NCBI GenBank assembly: GCA_000697055.1
Contig: JNDT01001891.1
Coordinates: forward strand, 1-64,000
Direction of reading: 5' to 3'
DNA length: 64,000 bases
Source of the DNA: Saksenaea vasiformis B4078
Lineage: Eukaryota > Mucoromycota > Mucoromycetes > Mucorales > Saksenaeaceae
The notes below the pieces were generated by a model. That model did no database searches. It was not told the origin of the DNA and saw only the letters and a list, made by a program, of their open reading frames with translations. The position numbers and the translations under genes are program-made. Below are positions 20,941-38,370 of the stretch, one piece after another (the stretch's first letter is position 1; every line of letters begins with the position of its first letter).

Positions 20941-21539
20941 GTCATATCAGTGGTAACCATGCTATGTGTTTCTAAAAAGAGATTTTAGAGCAACCAGCAA
21001 CTATAATCTATGTTCAACGGGCGCTGACATTCACTGCATATCTCTGGAATAATAGGCTGATCCAAAAAGTAACGTATACTATGAAATATGGAGGACAACC
21101 AATCATTTGTCTGTTACACGGACGTTGTTACCGGGAGAGGCCCCTGTCAGCTCGTCTGGATGGAGGCTGTGCATTATTTGCGCCATAGTGAATTCTGGGG
21201 ATTTTTAGTCAACGACCAGTGTGACCGTAACGTCTACAAGATCTGGTTGCTAGGGTGCTTATTCTATTAAGAAAGAGACGGAACCTGTAGTATTACTGAT
21301 GTAATCTGTATGCTTTCAGTCGAAAATCACCATAAAGATAATTAACTCTTAAAGGAAGTCTGGGACTGTGCCAATTAGCTTTTTTGAAGATCTCCTTTGG
21401 CTGAGCATAATGAAAGTTTGAGCTTATTTGATATCACGAGGTTCATTGTGGAGAAGCGTCTCTTTGTTCTATGGATGTCTAGATTCCAGTAGTAGGCTTT
21501 ATATTGTGTATAATTATAATATTTAGAATATCGTTCTAA

Positions 21540-23119
21540 CTAGAGCGCAGTGGCTATCAAAGCCAATGCGACAGCAGCGGCTGTACTGAGCTTTCCGATC
21601 TGTGTTGTCATGCCTGCAGAACGGGGATGGCCAGTGGCAGGGTCGATATTGGTCGGGAACGGAAAGCTCGAGTGTGTTCCTATATATCGTCCGTTTGAGC
21701 CGGTAGACGAAGGTACAAGTGCGTCGGTCCACGTGTAAGGGGAACCCTTCGATTGAGCTAGACCCACACGGTTGTTCTTCATGTCGTATACTTGATACAT
21801 CGATCGAAGCACAGAATCGCCGAGAAGATAACCTTGGGATGCCGGATCACTCAAAGATGCTATCGGGTGACTTAAGAGACCAAACACACAATGACTTGCG
21901 GTTTCAGGTCTGCTGCTATCCACAGGGATAATTAAATTAGCAATGGGTACAGAGATTCTGACAGGCTGGCTAGTGGTGCTTGTAACAGAGGTTGAGAAGT
22001 CAAGATCCACTGTGCTTTGACTTTTCGCTAATGCACACTTGACGCTGTATTGTTGACTGAAAAGTATGCTTGACCAGTCCGAACGATTTGCAGTAATCGC
22101 ATGCAGGATGCCTTCAATAATCTCGCTTGGGAAATACGAGAATGAAGATCCAGTGTCAAGGATGGCCGGCTTGAGATCGCTGAAGTTGCTCTTGTAACCT
22201 GGCAGGCCGTCCTTGGGTTCGACTGACACAGACTGACCTGGGACAGTCCAATAAACGTTTGTGCCTTTCAGATTACCAAACTTTCCGATATTGGCAGAGA
22301 CGCCGAAAAAGCCTGGGCCATAAGAGACCACAGGCAGGTAACTGAGACTACCAGAAAACTTTGTCTGATCGACACCGCCAAGAATCAATTCGCCATGATA
22401 TCCGAGTAGGAATGGATTATCAAAATAAACCGAAAAGATAGATTCTGGGATTGCCTTCTTGGCTGCGAGGTTGAATACCACAGGAACGTTACTCTCGCTA
22501 CCATTGCTTGCAATTGTGGCTGGCCAGCCTAGACCGATGAGGCCATTGTTGGGTGGATCACCGGGAATACCAAGGATCTGACGTGCTTCCACAGCAAGGC
22601 CAAAATATTGGCCGGTGACGGAAACGGAGCCAATAGTCACAGTGTCGATGCCATAGCTACCGTTGGCGGAACCCTTACTGTATGAGACTTTGAAATCTAG
22701 ATGTGGATCGGTGAAAGTGGACGACTTTGATTCATCGAAACGACCATAGGGGCAGACCTTCTCTGGACATTTGACAGAAGGAACCCACAGATCGCCACTA
22801 AACAACACGTTTAATTGAGCTATGATTCGGACCCTTTCTCTCTCTCACACCTTCCAGTATCCAGACTGACGTTAAACCGTTGACTTGGGGTACCGATTCC
22901 AACCTCCACCAAGTATTGTTTGGCGTGGACGTTGAATAACTGGACCGTAGATCCGTCACGTTTATCCATCATGAGCGATCGTTTTATTGATTCCTTGTTG
23001 GTGTCTTCAATTCGATGAATAGGGAGGCGCAAAGGCTTCGATCCTTCAGATGGACTTTTTGCCGCGTCACCAAGTGCTATACAGCACGCGATGGCGGACA
23101 AGATATTAAAAATACGCAT
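21540..23119 (-). CDS. Pepsin-like aspartic protease D, probably GPI-anchored
   Basis: Exons 23119-22851 and 22797-21540 give 508 aa, the longest of the four paralogues. A signal peptide (MRIFNILSAIACCIALGDA) and a propeptide with KR sites lead to VGIGTPSQRFNVSLDTG; the spliced centre is DTGSGDLWVPS. The second centre is AILDTGSSFSYFP. The tail has a Ser/Thr/Gly-rich stalk and a final hydrophobic run (STAAAVALALIATAL), consistent with GPI attachment. The intron (53 nt, phase 2 in the Ser codon after DTG) is at the same place as in A-C, so the split predates the duplications. Promoter elements were not identified. Confidence 0.93.
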
Positions 23120-24840
23120 GGTAAAGAAAAAAGCCAGAAAAAAGGAATAGCTAAAAAACCGAGGCTATTTAACAGCTGGTCGTATCGAACGTGAAGAAAT
23201 TGCTGGCCTCGAAATCGTGTCATTTAATGGTGTACAAACTGGTCAGAAAGCCTAGTATGGCTAAACTTGTTGTACAGTTGAAGCTGAGTTATATCTGCGA
23301 TTTTCGTGTAAACCTTAGGGCGATTCTCTCACTGCCAAATATAGTCAATTAAAGGACCTTCGCCACAAGTATCTTGTCATATACTCTAGGATGAGATTAA
23401 GGCGATGGAACGGATCGTATACCCATTAAAATTTAGTGTAGAGAATCGTAATACAGCGTAGCCGATGTTATCAAGCAACGAATTTTCAATCATCTAGCTC
23501 CCAATTTCTGTCAGGGGCAACAATTGCAGATCAACTTACCAACTAATGCTCCATCTGCCTTCCTTTGGTAGAAAATATAAAAAATTGCAACAACCAGTCG
23601 CAAGATTGAGCTCCCCATTTCTGCGTTACCATGGCTTCGCTTGCACAAAGGTGGCAGACGGTATTCAAGGAGATCACTGAGGTTTCACCACATCATTGAT
23701 GAGAGGAGAGGCGTTCCTTCTCAAAGTATTGATCCAGGTATACCAAGGGTCTATCGCGCAGCACTGCTTCACTTCCTTTTAAGGAACTAGGCTACCATTG
23801 TACTGCGCCTCTGTGGATGCTTGATCTGTAGGCTGTGACTTTAAACTATATTCTTTTCTTGCGTCATAAGCTAAAACTCGGTACAACACATATTCTACTT
23901 GCGCAGTCTAATTGGAATACTTCATAGAGGAAATAGAGACAGATAGCAGCCGCAAAACGCGAGGCTCCCTATTGTCTTCATACCACGTCTTTCACGGTTC
24001 TAACAGCTGGACAGAAAACAGAAAATTGTGTGCTGCTTATAATAGTGGGATATATATTTGTCCCCGGCACCTTCAGGTACGGGATCAGGAATAGAAATTC
24101 CTTTCAGCCTGATTCCTGACTATTCAGTTTCCCGTACTGAGATTTAACTGCTGAATAACATGATCCGGTTTCTGTTTAGTATACTTGTATCCGTAGCGTG
24201 CGGTCCGTTACATACGCGGCTTTTTATGTACTTTTTCTGCTGAACTGTATTCTAACATAACCATCAGTTACTCACATATCCAAGCGATTGCGGCTTCTTC
24301 CTCCTTTGGTCCTTTTTTCATGGATTCCCAGTAAGCAGTTTGATCTCGTTAAGCGCGGAGATCTTACGCTCCCTTCCTTCTCTTGGTTGTATCCCAGCTT
24401 CACTTGTAAATTTCTCCAACGCATACATATGAAATGATATTTTTTTTATGTACATTCAGACCTCCTCATTGTACAACAGAAACGGCAAGATTATATTTGC
24501 TCAGGACACAGCTCTCAAAACTAACCAATTTCGGAAATCCAGGCTGCAAAACATCGTTTGTACCAGTTTTCAGGACTTGAGGACCAGGAATTTTGCATTA
24601 AAATTGGTGCTTATGTGGAAACCGTAGTAGTTAGTCTATTTGAAATGACAGCTCCGTCTTTGTCATAGAAAATTGCAAGACTCCATTCATGCTGAATTCA
24701 TTTGTCGGTGAAGCGAACTCCGCTTCCCTTTCGAGAGAGTGGCTTTTCAAAAAGGATACATGGTCACACATTTGGCACTCGAAGAGGAACTTCGATCCTG
24801 CCTTCTCTTTTTTGCTTTGGTTCTGATCGTTTAACCAGAC
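23120..24840. other. Intergenic region with R3 repeat copy
   Basis: No supported gene. It includes R3 copy 2 at 24065-24205. The last 200 bp before BMS1 should include its promoter. A leftward frame at 24631-25200 is the shadow of the BMS1 start. Confidence 0.4.
24065..24205. repeat. Repeat family R3, copy 2, palindromic
   Basis: Partner of 19530-19675. This copy is partly palindromic: GTACGGGATCAGGAATAG on the left is matched by CTGATTCCTGACTATTCAG and TTCCCGTAC on the right. Foldback structure and two copies suggest a nonautonomous element. Confidence 0.45.
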
Positions 24841-27800
24841 ATGGAGGATAAACCGCACAAGGCACATCATCCCAAGCGAGCGGGAAACAAAGCTGAGCGA
24901 AAGAAAGAGAAAAAAGCTAGCGCACCTCAGAAATCGAACAATCCTAAGGTAAATCGCCCAGATCTTTACAAAAAGTGGATCGCAGTTGTCTAAATCCGGA
25001 ATTAGGCATTCACATTCCAAGGTCTTGGAAAAGCTGAACGAGCTGCCCGACGCAATTTCGATATAGGCGAGAAAAAACTCCATGTGCCTTTGGTCGATCG
25101 TACACCGCTTGAAGCACCACCAGTCGTAATTGCTGTTGTCGGTCCTCCAGGGGTAGGTCTTACAGCTGCTCAATGCAAAGAAGAGATATTTACCATGCAT
25201 TTAGTCCGGAAAATCAACCCTTATTCGATCGCTCGTTAAACGATACACAAAACACAACATCAATGACATTAGAGGTCCTATTACACTTGTCAGTGGTACG
25301 TTTACATGAAAAAATTCAACCCGCAAAAAGTTTTTTTTTTCTTTTTTACTAAGAGAATCCATATAGGCAAGAAGCGCCGTTTGACTTTTATCGAGTGTGC
25401 AAATGATATGAACTCCATGATCGATGTAGCCAAAATTGCAGACTTGGTGCTGCTCATGATCGATGCCAGTTTTGGTTTCGAAATGGTAAGCTGATAGACG
25501 TATTTCGCGCGATTTTATTTATTACAATTGGTATTCCAGGAAACATTTGAGTTTCTGAATATTCTCCAATCCCACGGTTTTCCTAAAGTGATGGGTGTCT
25601 TGACACACTTGGATAAGTTCCGCAATAACAAGACTTTGCGTACGACCAAAAAGCGTCTGAAGCATCGTTTCTGGACTGAAATCTATCAAGGTGCCAAGCT
25701 ATTCTACTTGTCGGGTATCATCAATGGCAGATATCCTAACATGGAAATCCAAAATCTGTCGCGATTTATTTCTGTCATGAAATTCCGTCCATTGATCTGG
25801 CGCAACACTCATCCCTACGTTGTTGCGGACCGTGTGGAAGATTTGACTGATCCAGAATTGCTGCATCGTAGACCTAATTGCGATCGTACCGTGACACTTT
25901 ATGGTTACTTGCGTGGCACGAACTTGAGATCGAACATGCGGATCCATATTCCTGGTGCTGGTGATCATGTTGTCTCAGATGTATCTGTCCTACCCGACCC
26001 ATGTCCACTTCCAGATAAAGAACGCAAGCGTTTGGATGAGAAGCACAAGTTGATTTATGCGCCTATGTCGGATGTTGGTGGTGTCATGTATGACAAAGAC
26101 GCAGTCTATATCAATGTCCCTGGTAACTTTACGAAAAAATCTGCCCTTGCACCTACCGAACGTGAAGAGGGTCAAGATATGGAAGAGGACACGGAACCTG
26201 CTGGCCCTGGTGAGAAAATGGTGATGGATCTCCAGGATGCCAAGGATACCCTTGCTGCTCAACTTGCAGAATCAGAACTGCGCATCTTTTCTGGATCAGC
26301 ACCTATGAGAGCTGGAGATATCCCATCGGATAACGAAGAAGAGGAAGAAGAAGGAGGTAAGATTTAACATGTTTTATAAAACTTGATTTCATTTGGGAAC
26401 ATCCAGGTATTACCGAACGCCTAGAACAGGATGGTACAGGAAGAACCCGCAGACGAGCAGTATTTGGGGATGAAGACGAGGAGATGGAAGACGACGGCGA
26501 CGACGATGACGAAGACGATGACGAAGACGATGACGAAGACGATGACGAAGACGAGGATGAACTGATGGCTAGTGATGATGATGAGGACGAAGATGGAAAG
26601 ATCCCTCTCCGAGGACGGGCACTCACAAAGTTCGATACCCGTAATATCCCAAGAAAAGGCGAGAAAGAGGATGCAGAGGATATGAGCAAAGAAAAGGATA
26701 TCCAGTTTGCAGACAGTGACAGTGAATTTGGCAGTGGTGACGAAGAAGACATGATTAATGTAGATGGTCGTCGTCGCCACGTTGATGATGAGGAGGAAGA
26801 GGAAGAGAACCTTGCAGGGGAGCTCCGTTGGAAAGCCAATTTGAAGGAGAAAGCAAGCGAAATGTTCCGCGCTCATCGTCGTGTCAACCTTATGTCACTT
26901 ATCTACGATAGTCCTGATGTGACACCAGAGGATATTGTCAATGGCAACTATGGTTCAAAGGATGATGAGGAGAGTGAAGATGAGGGTGACGAAGAAGATG
27001 AAGAGTTCTTCCGTTTGAAGCGAGAAAACAATGATAATTCAGCGGAAGTAATTGATAGCACACGCAGCCTTTTGCCAGCCGGTGATCTGGAAGAATGGGA
27101 TGACGACGAGGTTTGTATAATAGGAAGGGTATTGGATTGTTTGTATTAATCCTTGCTTGAAGGTATTGGACTCCATTCGAGGACGCTTTATCACTGGCGA
27201 CGCTTCTGGCGGGGCCAAGGACGGAAACGGGGAGGAAGAAGAAGAAGTGTATGGTGACTTTGAAGATTTGGAGGAAGGGGAGAAGAACGACGATCAAGAA
27301 GACGAGGAAGAACGTGACCCTGTTGAGGTGGAACGGGAGAGATTGGCTAAGCGCAAGGAGGAGCTCAAGAACAAGTTCAATCGCGAGTACGATGGAGAAG
27401 AGGAGGACGATGCTCCTGAAATGGACTTTTATGAAAAGCGCAAGGCTGAGATTGAAAAGCAACTTCAGACAAACCGTGCCGAGTTTGAAAACGACGATCC
27501 TCACACCCGAGCCTTGGTGGAAGGCTACAGACCTGGCAGCTATGTGCGTTTGTTGATCAAGGATATGCCATGCGAATTCATACAGAACTTTGATCCTGTC
27601 TACCCTGTTCTTGTTGGCGGCTTGTTGACGTCCGAAGACCAGTTTGGTTTAGTTCAGGTCCGAATCAAGCGTCATCGATGGCACCGAAAGATCCTGAAAA
27701 CCAACGACCCGCTTATCTTCTCAATGGGCTGGAGACGTTTCCAGAGTATCCCTGTCTATTCACTGAATGATGGTACACGAAACCGAATGTTGAAATACAC

Positions 27801-28917
27801 GCCAGAACATATGCACTGTCTAGCCACGTTTTATGGTAAGTGTAACCTCTGTGCCACGTGGGAAACCTAATTTCTTCGCAGGACCTGTACATACTCCCAA
27901 TACTGGTTTCTGTGCCGTTCAGTCGGTGTCCGACAACAAAACGGTAAATATTAGCGATTCTTCACGTGCTTTTCTAAACAGACACACGTAGTCATCCTTC
28001 CGGATAAGCGCGACGGGTGTCGTTGTTGATATCAGTCAATCTACCGAGATCGTCAAAAAGCTCAAGTTGACTGGTACTCCACAGAAGATCTTCAAGAACA
28101 CAGCGTTTATCAAAGACATGTTTACCTCTTCAATTGAAGTCGCCAAATTTGAAGGTGCAACGATCAGAACTGTCTCAGGTATTCGTGGTCAGATTAAGAA
28201 AGCTTTGCCGAAACCCGAAGGTCATTTCCGTGCAACGTTTGAGGATAAGATCTTGATGAGTGGTAAGTGACGTAATGTTTTCAGAAAAGCGATATAACGG
28301 GTGATTTGTGCAGATATTGTTTTCTTACGAGCGTGGTATGGCGTTAAGCCTCGTAAATTCTATAATCCTGTGACATCGTTACTGTTATCATCGAAATCAG
28401 AATGGCAGGGCATGCGCCTAACAGGCGAAGTTCGACGAGAAAGGGGTGAACACGCCCCTCAAAATGTTGATTCCATATACAAGGTATGACTCATCAGCCC
28501 TAAGAAGATAGATGAAACTGAATTATTATTATTATTATTTTTGGGTAGCCAATTGAACGCAAGACAAGGCGATTCAATGCGTTGAAGGTGCCCAAGTCCT
28601 TACAAGCGGACCTGCCGTTTGCATCCAAACCGAAGATCGCCAAGGCTCAGAAGGCACAAAGCTACGAGGCAAAACGTGCCGTTGTTCTGGAGCCAGAGGA
28701 AAAGAAGATATACACTTTGATGCAACAATTGAACACACTGCGTAACGAAAAGACTCGTAAACGCAAGTTGAAGGACAATGAGCGTCGGGCAGAATACGCC
28801 AAGAAGAAGGCCAAGGAGGATGCGGTGACAGTTGAGAAGGATAAGGAACGACGCAGGGCGTACTTCCGAAAGCAATCACAGGAAGCAGCTGCCAAAGCCA
28901 AGGCGAAATCTCGATAG
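24841..28917 (+). CDS. BMS1: Ribosome biogenesis GTPase Bms1
   Basis: Eleven exons (24841-24948, 25006-25152, 25205-25295, 25367-25485, 25540-26356, 26407-27110, 27163-27835, 27882-27943, 27992-28262, 28314-28483, 28549-28917) give 1176 aa. The N-terminus is basic ([20 protein letters not shown]). The G1 loop is GPPGSGKST, formed by joining exons 2 and 3; the G4-type motif is THLDK. The AARP2CN-like region follows, then long acidic tracts (about residues 475-740) and the conserved C-terminal DUF663/RIBIOP_C block ([41 protein letters not shown]), ending Lys/Arg/Ala-rich. Family role: nucleolar GTPase that binds Rcl1 and drives early 40S (SSU processome) maturation. Length matches the family. 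The 3' end is about 175 bp from the ADE12 start, same strand. Confidence 0.95.
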
Positions 28918-29091
28918 ATTTTTTTTTCCAAGTCGTGACTGAGCTGCACTCAAACCAATCAAAAAAAAGGAAGTTGGAAAAAATTTTATAGCTTATCATA
29001 TAAAAAGGGCCCGTCAGTCGGGAGCGCTTGTTTTTTTGGTTAATAAGACCAGGTTCTTCACCTTTGCCTTATTCCTTCGTTTGTTAAAACG

Positions 29092-30664
<1,573 letters not shown>

Positions 30665-31025
30665 ATCACATCATTGTATCTTTCTCCGTTTTATGAACAC
30701 AGATATATATAAACCTTAAAAAACAGTAGAAAACCTCAAACTGTGCATGAAGAGAGTGACATTTTTGGAATGGACAATTTTACACCTTGTGTTGTCGTAC
30801 AGATGATGGATCCGCTTCGTCCAGGCAGAATAATAGTGCTGCTGACCTGTTCCCTTCCCCCACGCGATCATGGCTGATCTTCGTGAACAGCAGGACTAGC
30901 GGAGCAACGTTTTCTAGTGGCAATTACCGCATCATTCTTACCAGAGAAAAGAGACATTTTTCTTGCTGACCGGTTAGAATTGGCATGAGGTGAATGCTCT
31001 GGCGGAGAATAAAACAATATTTGTC
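30665..31025. other. Short intergenic spacer
   Basis: Holds the ADE12 3' UTR and the promoter of the phospholipase C gene. No gene or repeat was seen. Confidence 0.4.
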
Positions 31026-32599
31026 ATGAACGTCCTATCCTTGAACTGCTGGTAAAGTAAAGGGCTGTCAATGTAGCCATGGCCTTATTCACCATCCAAC
31101 AGGGGACTCCATCTTGTTTCTAAACAGCGCCAGCCACGCCTTCAAGCCATTGCTCATGCCATTGCGGAGGCTAACTATGACATTGTCACACTTCAAGAAG
31201 TGTGGATGTGGAGCGATGTTGAATATATTAAGAATGTGGTTGCCAATGTCCTTCCATATGCACAGCATTTCTACAGGTAGAAATCAAATAAGGTGAACTG
31301 CATAATAAGACGCTGTTATTATTATTATTACTATTATTCTGTGCAGCGGAACGCTTGGTAGTGGGTTAGTTATTCTTTCTCGATTTCCCGTATTATCGTC
31401 GTGTTATCACCGCTACACCCTTGCTGGACGGCCTCTGAAGGTTTTCCATGGGGATTATTATGTTGGAAAAGGCTGTGCTTCTGTTTGCGTAGACCATCCC
31501 GACATAGGTCTGCTGGATATCTTTACAACGCATGTAAGTTCTGGAGACAAAAAAAAAGCCGAAGGGAAGGAAACTGACTAAATCGCAATAACAGCTTCAT
31601 GCAGGCTATGGAGATACAGACGAATATGAAGCGCATCGGATCTCAGAATCCTGGGAGATAGCACGCTTAGTGCGAGCTTCAGCTTCCCAAGGAAGACAAG
31701 TGATTGTGGTAAGTTATATCTTCTAAGATAAGAGGCGATTAGCTGAAAAAAAAAGTTAACAGACTGGCGACTTCAACAGCACACCCACGAGCTACAATTA
31801 CCAACTGCTGAAAGATCATGGGTTTCTAACCGATTCATGGCTTGAAACGAATCACGACAATCGCTTCCCTGATCAAGTTCAACATCTTGGTATCACCTGC
31901 GATTCGCCTCTCAATACGTGGACGAAGCACCCGTTGAAACAGAGTGCGCGCGACAAGGAACTGGGAGATCGTCTCGATTATATCTTTTACCGTCGTACAC
32001 CACAGTTACGTTGCATCCGTTCCTGTGTAGCCATGACGGATTTTGTGCCAGGAACACAGATGAGCTTTTCCGATCATTTTGCTGTCCATTCGACTTTTGC
32101 CATTGTAGCTGAGGCAACGGATACTGGTCCCTTTGCCCCTTCACCATCGCAATTAAGCAACCCCACATATTCCAGTTTGAAGCCGACGACCTTGCATAAC
32201 ATACTGGAGCTGTTTCAAAAGGATCAAATTGCTACCCGCAGAACAGCGAATCGCCTGCTAGCTACATTTGTTCTTTGCGTCTTTGTCGTTTTCTTCATGT
32301 ACATTGGTATTGTGTCGGTGTCAGCGACGCCATCCTTACGAGTGCATCATCCTGCAGCTGTTGTAGCAACCGTTGTGTGTGGTATTCTTGCCATTGTATT
32401 GGCTGTGGTGGCTACCATCTCTCTCATCGTTGGATTCGTGTTTGGACACGCAGAACAACGGGCCCTACGACAGTTTGCTGCTGAAGTGCAATTGCTATTG
32501 CAGGGAATACAATCACATATCCGGCGTACGGAAAACCTGGATTCCGAGACATTGATCACTTTACGCGACAATGACGAAACCAACCTATTACAGCAATAA
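31026..32599 (+). CDS. ISC1-like inositol phosphosphingolipid phospholipase C
   Basis: Five exons (31026-31051, 31103-31276, 31347-31533, 31595-31708, 31763-32599) give 445 aa. It is an endonuclease/exonuclease/phosphatase-fold enzyme: MNVLSLNCWGLHLVSK at the start, LQEVW (metal-binding Glu), TTHLHAGYG, TGDFNSTP, RLDYIFYR and the late SFSDHFAVHS (catalytic Asp-His). Two transmembrane helices near the C-terminus (about residues 315-340 and 350-385) match the layout of neutral sphingomyelinase-2 relatives and yeast Isc1, which release ceramide from inositol phosphosphingolipids at ER or mitochondrial membranes. The first exon is only 26 nt, and the Trp codon in NCWG is split by intron 1. Convergent with the kinesin gene; stops are 235 bp apart. 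Substrate is inferred from the family. Confidence 0.85.
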
Positions 32600-32834
32600 T
32601 ATATCTATTGCTTTTTCCGTAGCTAAACAAGAATTTCTCAAGCACATCCTTCTCGCTAGATAAATCATAAAGGAGATGGCTATGTTACAGCTTCTCACAC
32701 CGCCTTTTCGCTGTTTGACAACCATTGCAAAAGATTATAGTATGTCTTCTTGGCGATTGTTAGACAGGGACAGAATGATGCATGCAAAAGATTATCATTT
32801 TAATGAGGGAAAACAGTATCGTAAAATATAAGTT

Positions 32835-35996
<3,162 letters not shown>

Positions 35997-37770
35997 AATG
36001 TAAGTTGTTTGAAGTTAAAATGGAGAATCAAGTCCAACAAAAGGAGGAAGTGGTAAATGGAAATGCAATCTCTCGACGCTTCCGGTTCGAACGTGAATCG
36101 GAGATTGCACGCAATTCCGGAGCGCGATGCGAAGCGGTCATAGCCCGTCACGGCCTCAGGAACCGCACAGGGCACGCGTTCTATTTGCCATGAATGCTGG
36201 CTATGACCGAAAGTACCTACCTTTAACCGCACTATTTTCTTCAATGCAGTTGCTTCCAGTATAGGCTTTGCACCCTTCTAATAAACATCATCGCCGCCCC
36301 AATACCAGACACTCTGACCTTCTGTAGTGCTTGTTTTCTATGCTACATTACAATGATCTTTGTCTATCAAAATAAGGCTTCTCCAGAAGATGATCTGTCA
36401 GAATCCCGTAGTATGCTGAAAAATCAAATAAAAAATTACACTTTCAATTTCAGCACGATAATTATACATGAGGCTGCTAAGAAAATTGCTGCAGCTGGAG
36501 ATTAAAACTACAATGATCAGTGTAGCTCCCTTTCTTCAGGCACTGGAGCAAATCAGGATCGAGACAATAAAATGGTAAAAATGTAGATCATTTTAACTTT
36601 GGTGTTCCTAATGTCTACCTATTATATACCACTATCTTTTTCTTTCCTTTCCTCTTTTTCTTTTTGTGTATAGTAAACAGACTTCGGATTGGATGTATGT
36701 CATCGATCACTTACAGAAATGACAAACCTAGCGCAGAAGCTTTATGATTTCGTTACTAAAATGAGCGGTCAAGGAGGCCATGTGAACGAGGATAGTTTCA
36801 CCTGAACAAAAGACAGACCAAGGATAGCTAGCACATGGCATGTCCATTCTTGAAAATGTAACACTTCCGCGGCGTCAGCTACTAATGCGTGATGGTGGTG
36901 CTTGCTCCTTCTGACAATTCATAGACCGACGTATTGTTCCAAGGATAGCAATTCGGAAAGAGGGACGATTACCCATCGGAACTAACTTTATTTTGGTGGT
37001 ACGGTACCAAAAAAATTAACTAGTGGTCTTTGCTTAAGGGAGCGAAGCAGATCTACCAAGAACAGGACTTCCTCGATCTTTCGCCATGCCGATTTCCATT
37101 GTTACAGACCCTTAAGTACCATTAGACTTTTCCTTTTTGGTCTACGCTGGGCGTCTAGCTTATCCTTCGTTACCGTTTCCCACAGACTTTGTATTAGTCA
37201 TCCTCAAAACTATGATAAATCGTGGCGCATTTCTCAAGGTTTAACAAAAATAAACAAATTTTACTAATTGGGCTGTTTTTTTTTAATATAATTGTAATAT
37301 TTAGATAGTATTAGAGAAAAAAATTTAAGTGAAATATAGACATAGTAATAATGCTAGTGACGGCGTATGGGCGGCTGACTACAAAAATAAAGAAAAGAGA
37401 AAAAGAAAGAGGAAAAAAAAAAGAGAAGAGAGAAGAAGAACGAAAGAGAAAATAATGTACACGTGTGCAAATTGCATAAGAAGTAGATAGCGTTCAAGAG
37501 AAAGAGAAAAAAGGAAAAAAAAGAGAAGAGAGAGAAAACCAGAAGCAACCATAATAAAAGTTTAAAAAAGGAAGGGAATATTATATATATAAGAATTGTA
37601 AATAAGAATATGTATGATGTATAGACTGTGTGGTAGATATGTTTTTGTCTGATTCTTTTGCTTGCATGTATGTATAGTGCGGTGCCAGTTAATAAGAAAA
37701 GAAAAAGAAAGAAAAGGAAGGCGGAGTGGGTGACTTGAGGAAGGAAAAAGAGAGGCAGAGTTGGAGCTGT
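35997..37770. other. Intergenic region, no gene seen
   Basis: Short frames only. A purine-rich run at about 37375-37550 reads as low complexity. The far end is the 3' side of the Myb gene. Confidence 0.35.
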
Positions 37771-38370
37771 TTACAATAGTCCAGGAGCGGATTCACGGTA
37801 GTGTTGGACGTAGTGGTACTTCTTTCGGATGACATTTGTTGCCTTCGTTGATCTCAGTTCGCATTCTCTCCAGGTTCGACCACCCATATCTTGTGCGACG
37901 CATTTCCAGGCTTGCTTGAAAAGCTTAGCATGCTTTTTCATTGCCATTGTCAGCAATCTGTCTTCATTATCGGACCATTCACGTTGCTCGGCAACCTTGG
38001 CTTGCAAGGTTTTAAAACGTCCCCAGCAACAACCTCGGGAGCGGTGAGGCAAATACGTGGAGGAGATCATGGCCCATGACAAGCCTTCAACGTAGCCTTG
38101 TTGAAGTAGATAGTCTTCCTCGGGCGTCCAAGGAGTGCGTGTCTGAGGTGAAGCTTTTTGGCGACGGATCACTGATTGGTTCAGTTGCATGGGAGACGCT
38201 GGTGGTGACGAGATTGGTGAGGAGTAGCACGACGACGAACCGTTCGACGAAGCAGACGATGCGGATGACCAGTTGCCGAGTCCCATGTTGGGAGACTTTA
38301 GAATAGGATCCATTAAGATGATATTATCGTCAGTGTTGGAAAGAGGGCAAAGCAAGTTTTTAATATCCAT
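37771..38370 (-). CDS. Two-repeat Myb/SANT-like DNA-binding protein
   Basis: Single exon, 199 aa from MDIKNLLCPLSN. Residues 1-70 are Ser-rich. Two Myb-type helix-turn-helix repeats follow: RTPWTPEEDYLLQQGYVEGL (from about residue 82) and REWSDNEDRLLTMAMKKHAK (from about 132), each with the spaced Trp/aromatic residues of the fold. The second repeat ends WRECELRSTKATNVIRKKYHYV, rich in basic residues for DNA contact. It is likely a nuclear transcription regulator; the target is unknown. The open frame extends 57 codons further upstream, but that part covers a (TA)n microsatellite and lacks coding character, so the inner ATG is preferred. A TA run at 38433-38454 lies about 65 bp upstream and may be part of the promoter. 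Confidence 0.8.
   Translation of the reverse strand: MDIKNLLCPLSNTDDNIILMDPILKSPNMGLGNWSSASSASSNGSSSCYSSPISSPPASPMQLNQSVIRRQKASPQTRTPWTPEEDYLLQQGYVEGLSWAMISSTYLPHRSRGCCWGRFKTLQAKVAEQREWSDNEDRLLTMAMKKHAKLFKQAWKCVAQDMGGRTWRECELRSTKATNVIRKKYHYVQHYRESAPGLL

Noticed and set aside
24841..24950. Suspected single-base frameshift in the basic N-terminus of BMS1
   Set aside because: On careful recount the frame GAG CGA AAG AAA GAG is intact, and all exons sum to a multiple of three.
26303..26876. Leftward poly-Ser and hydrophobic frames
   Set aside because: Shadow of the acidic Asp/Glu tracts of BMS1.
36060..36190. Possible tRNA around a GGTTCGAA-like sequence
   Set aside because: No acceptor stem, anticodon arm or consistent spacing could be built.
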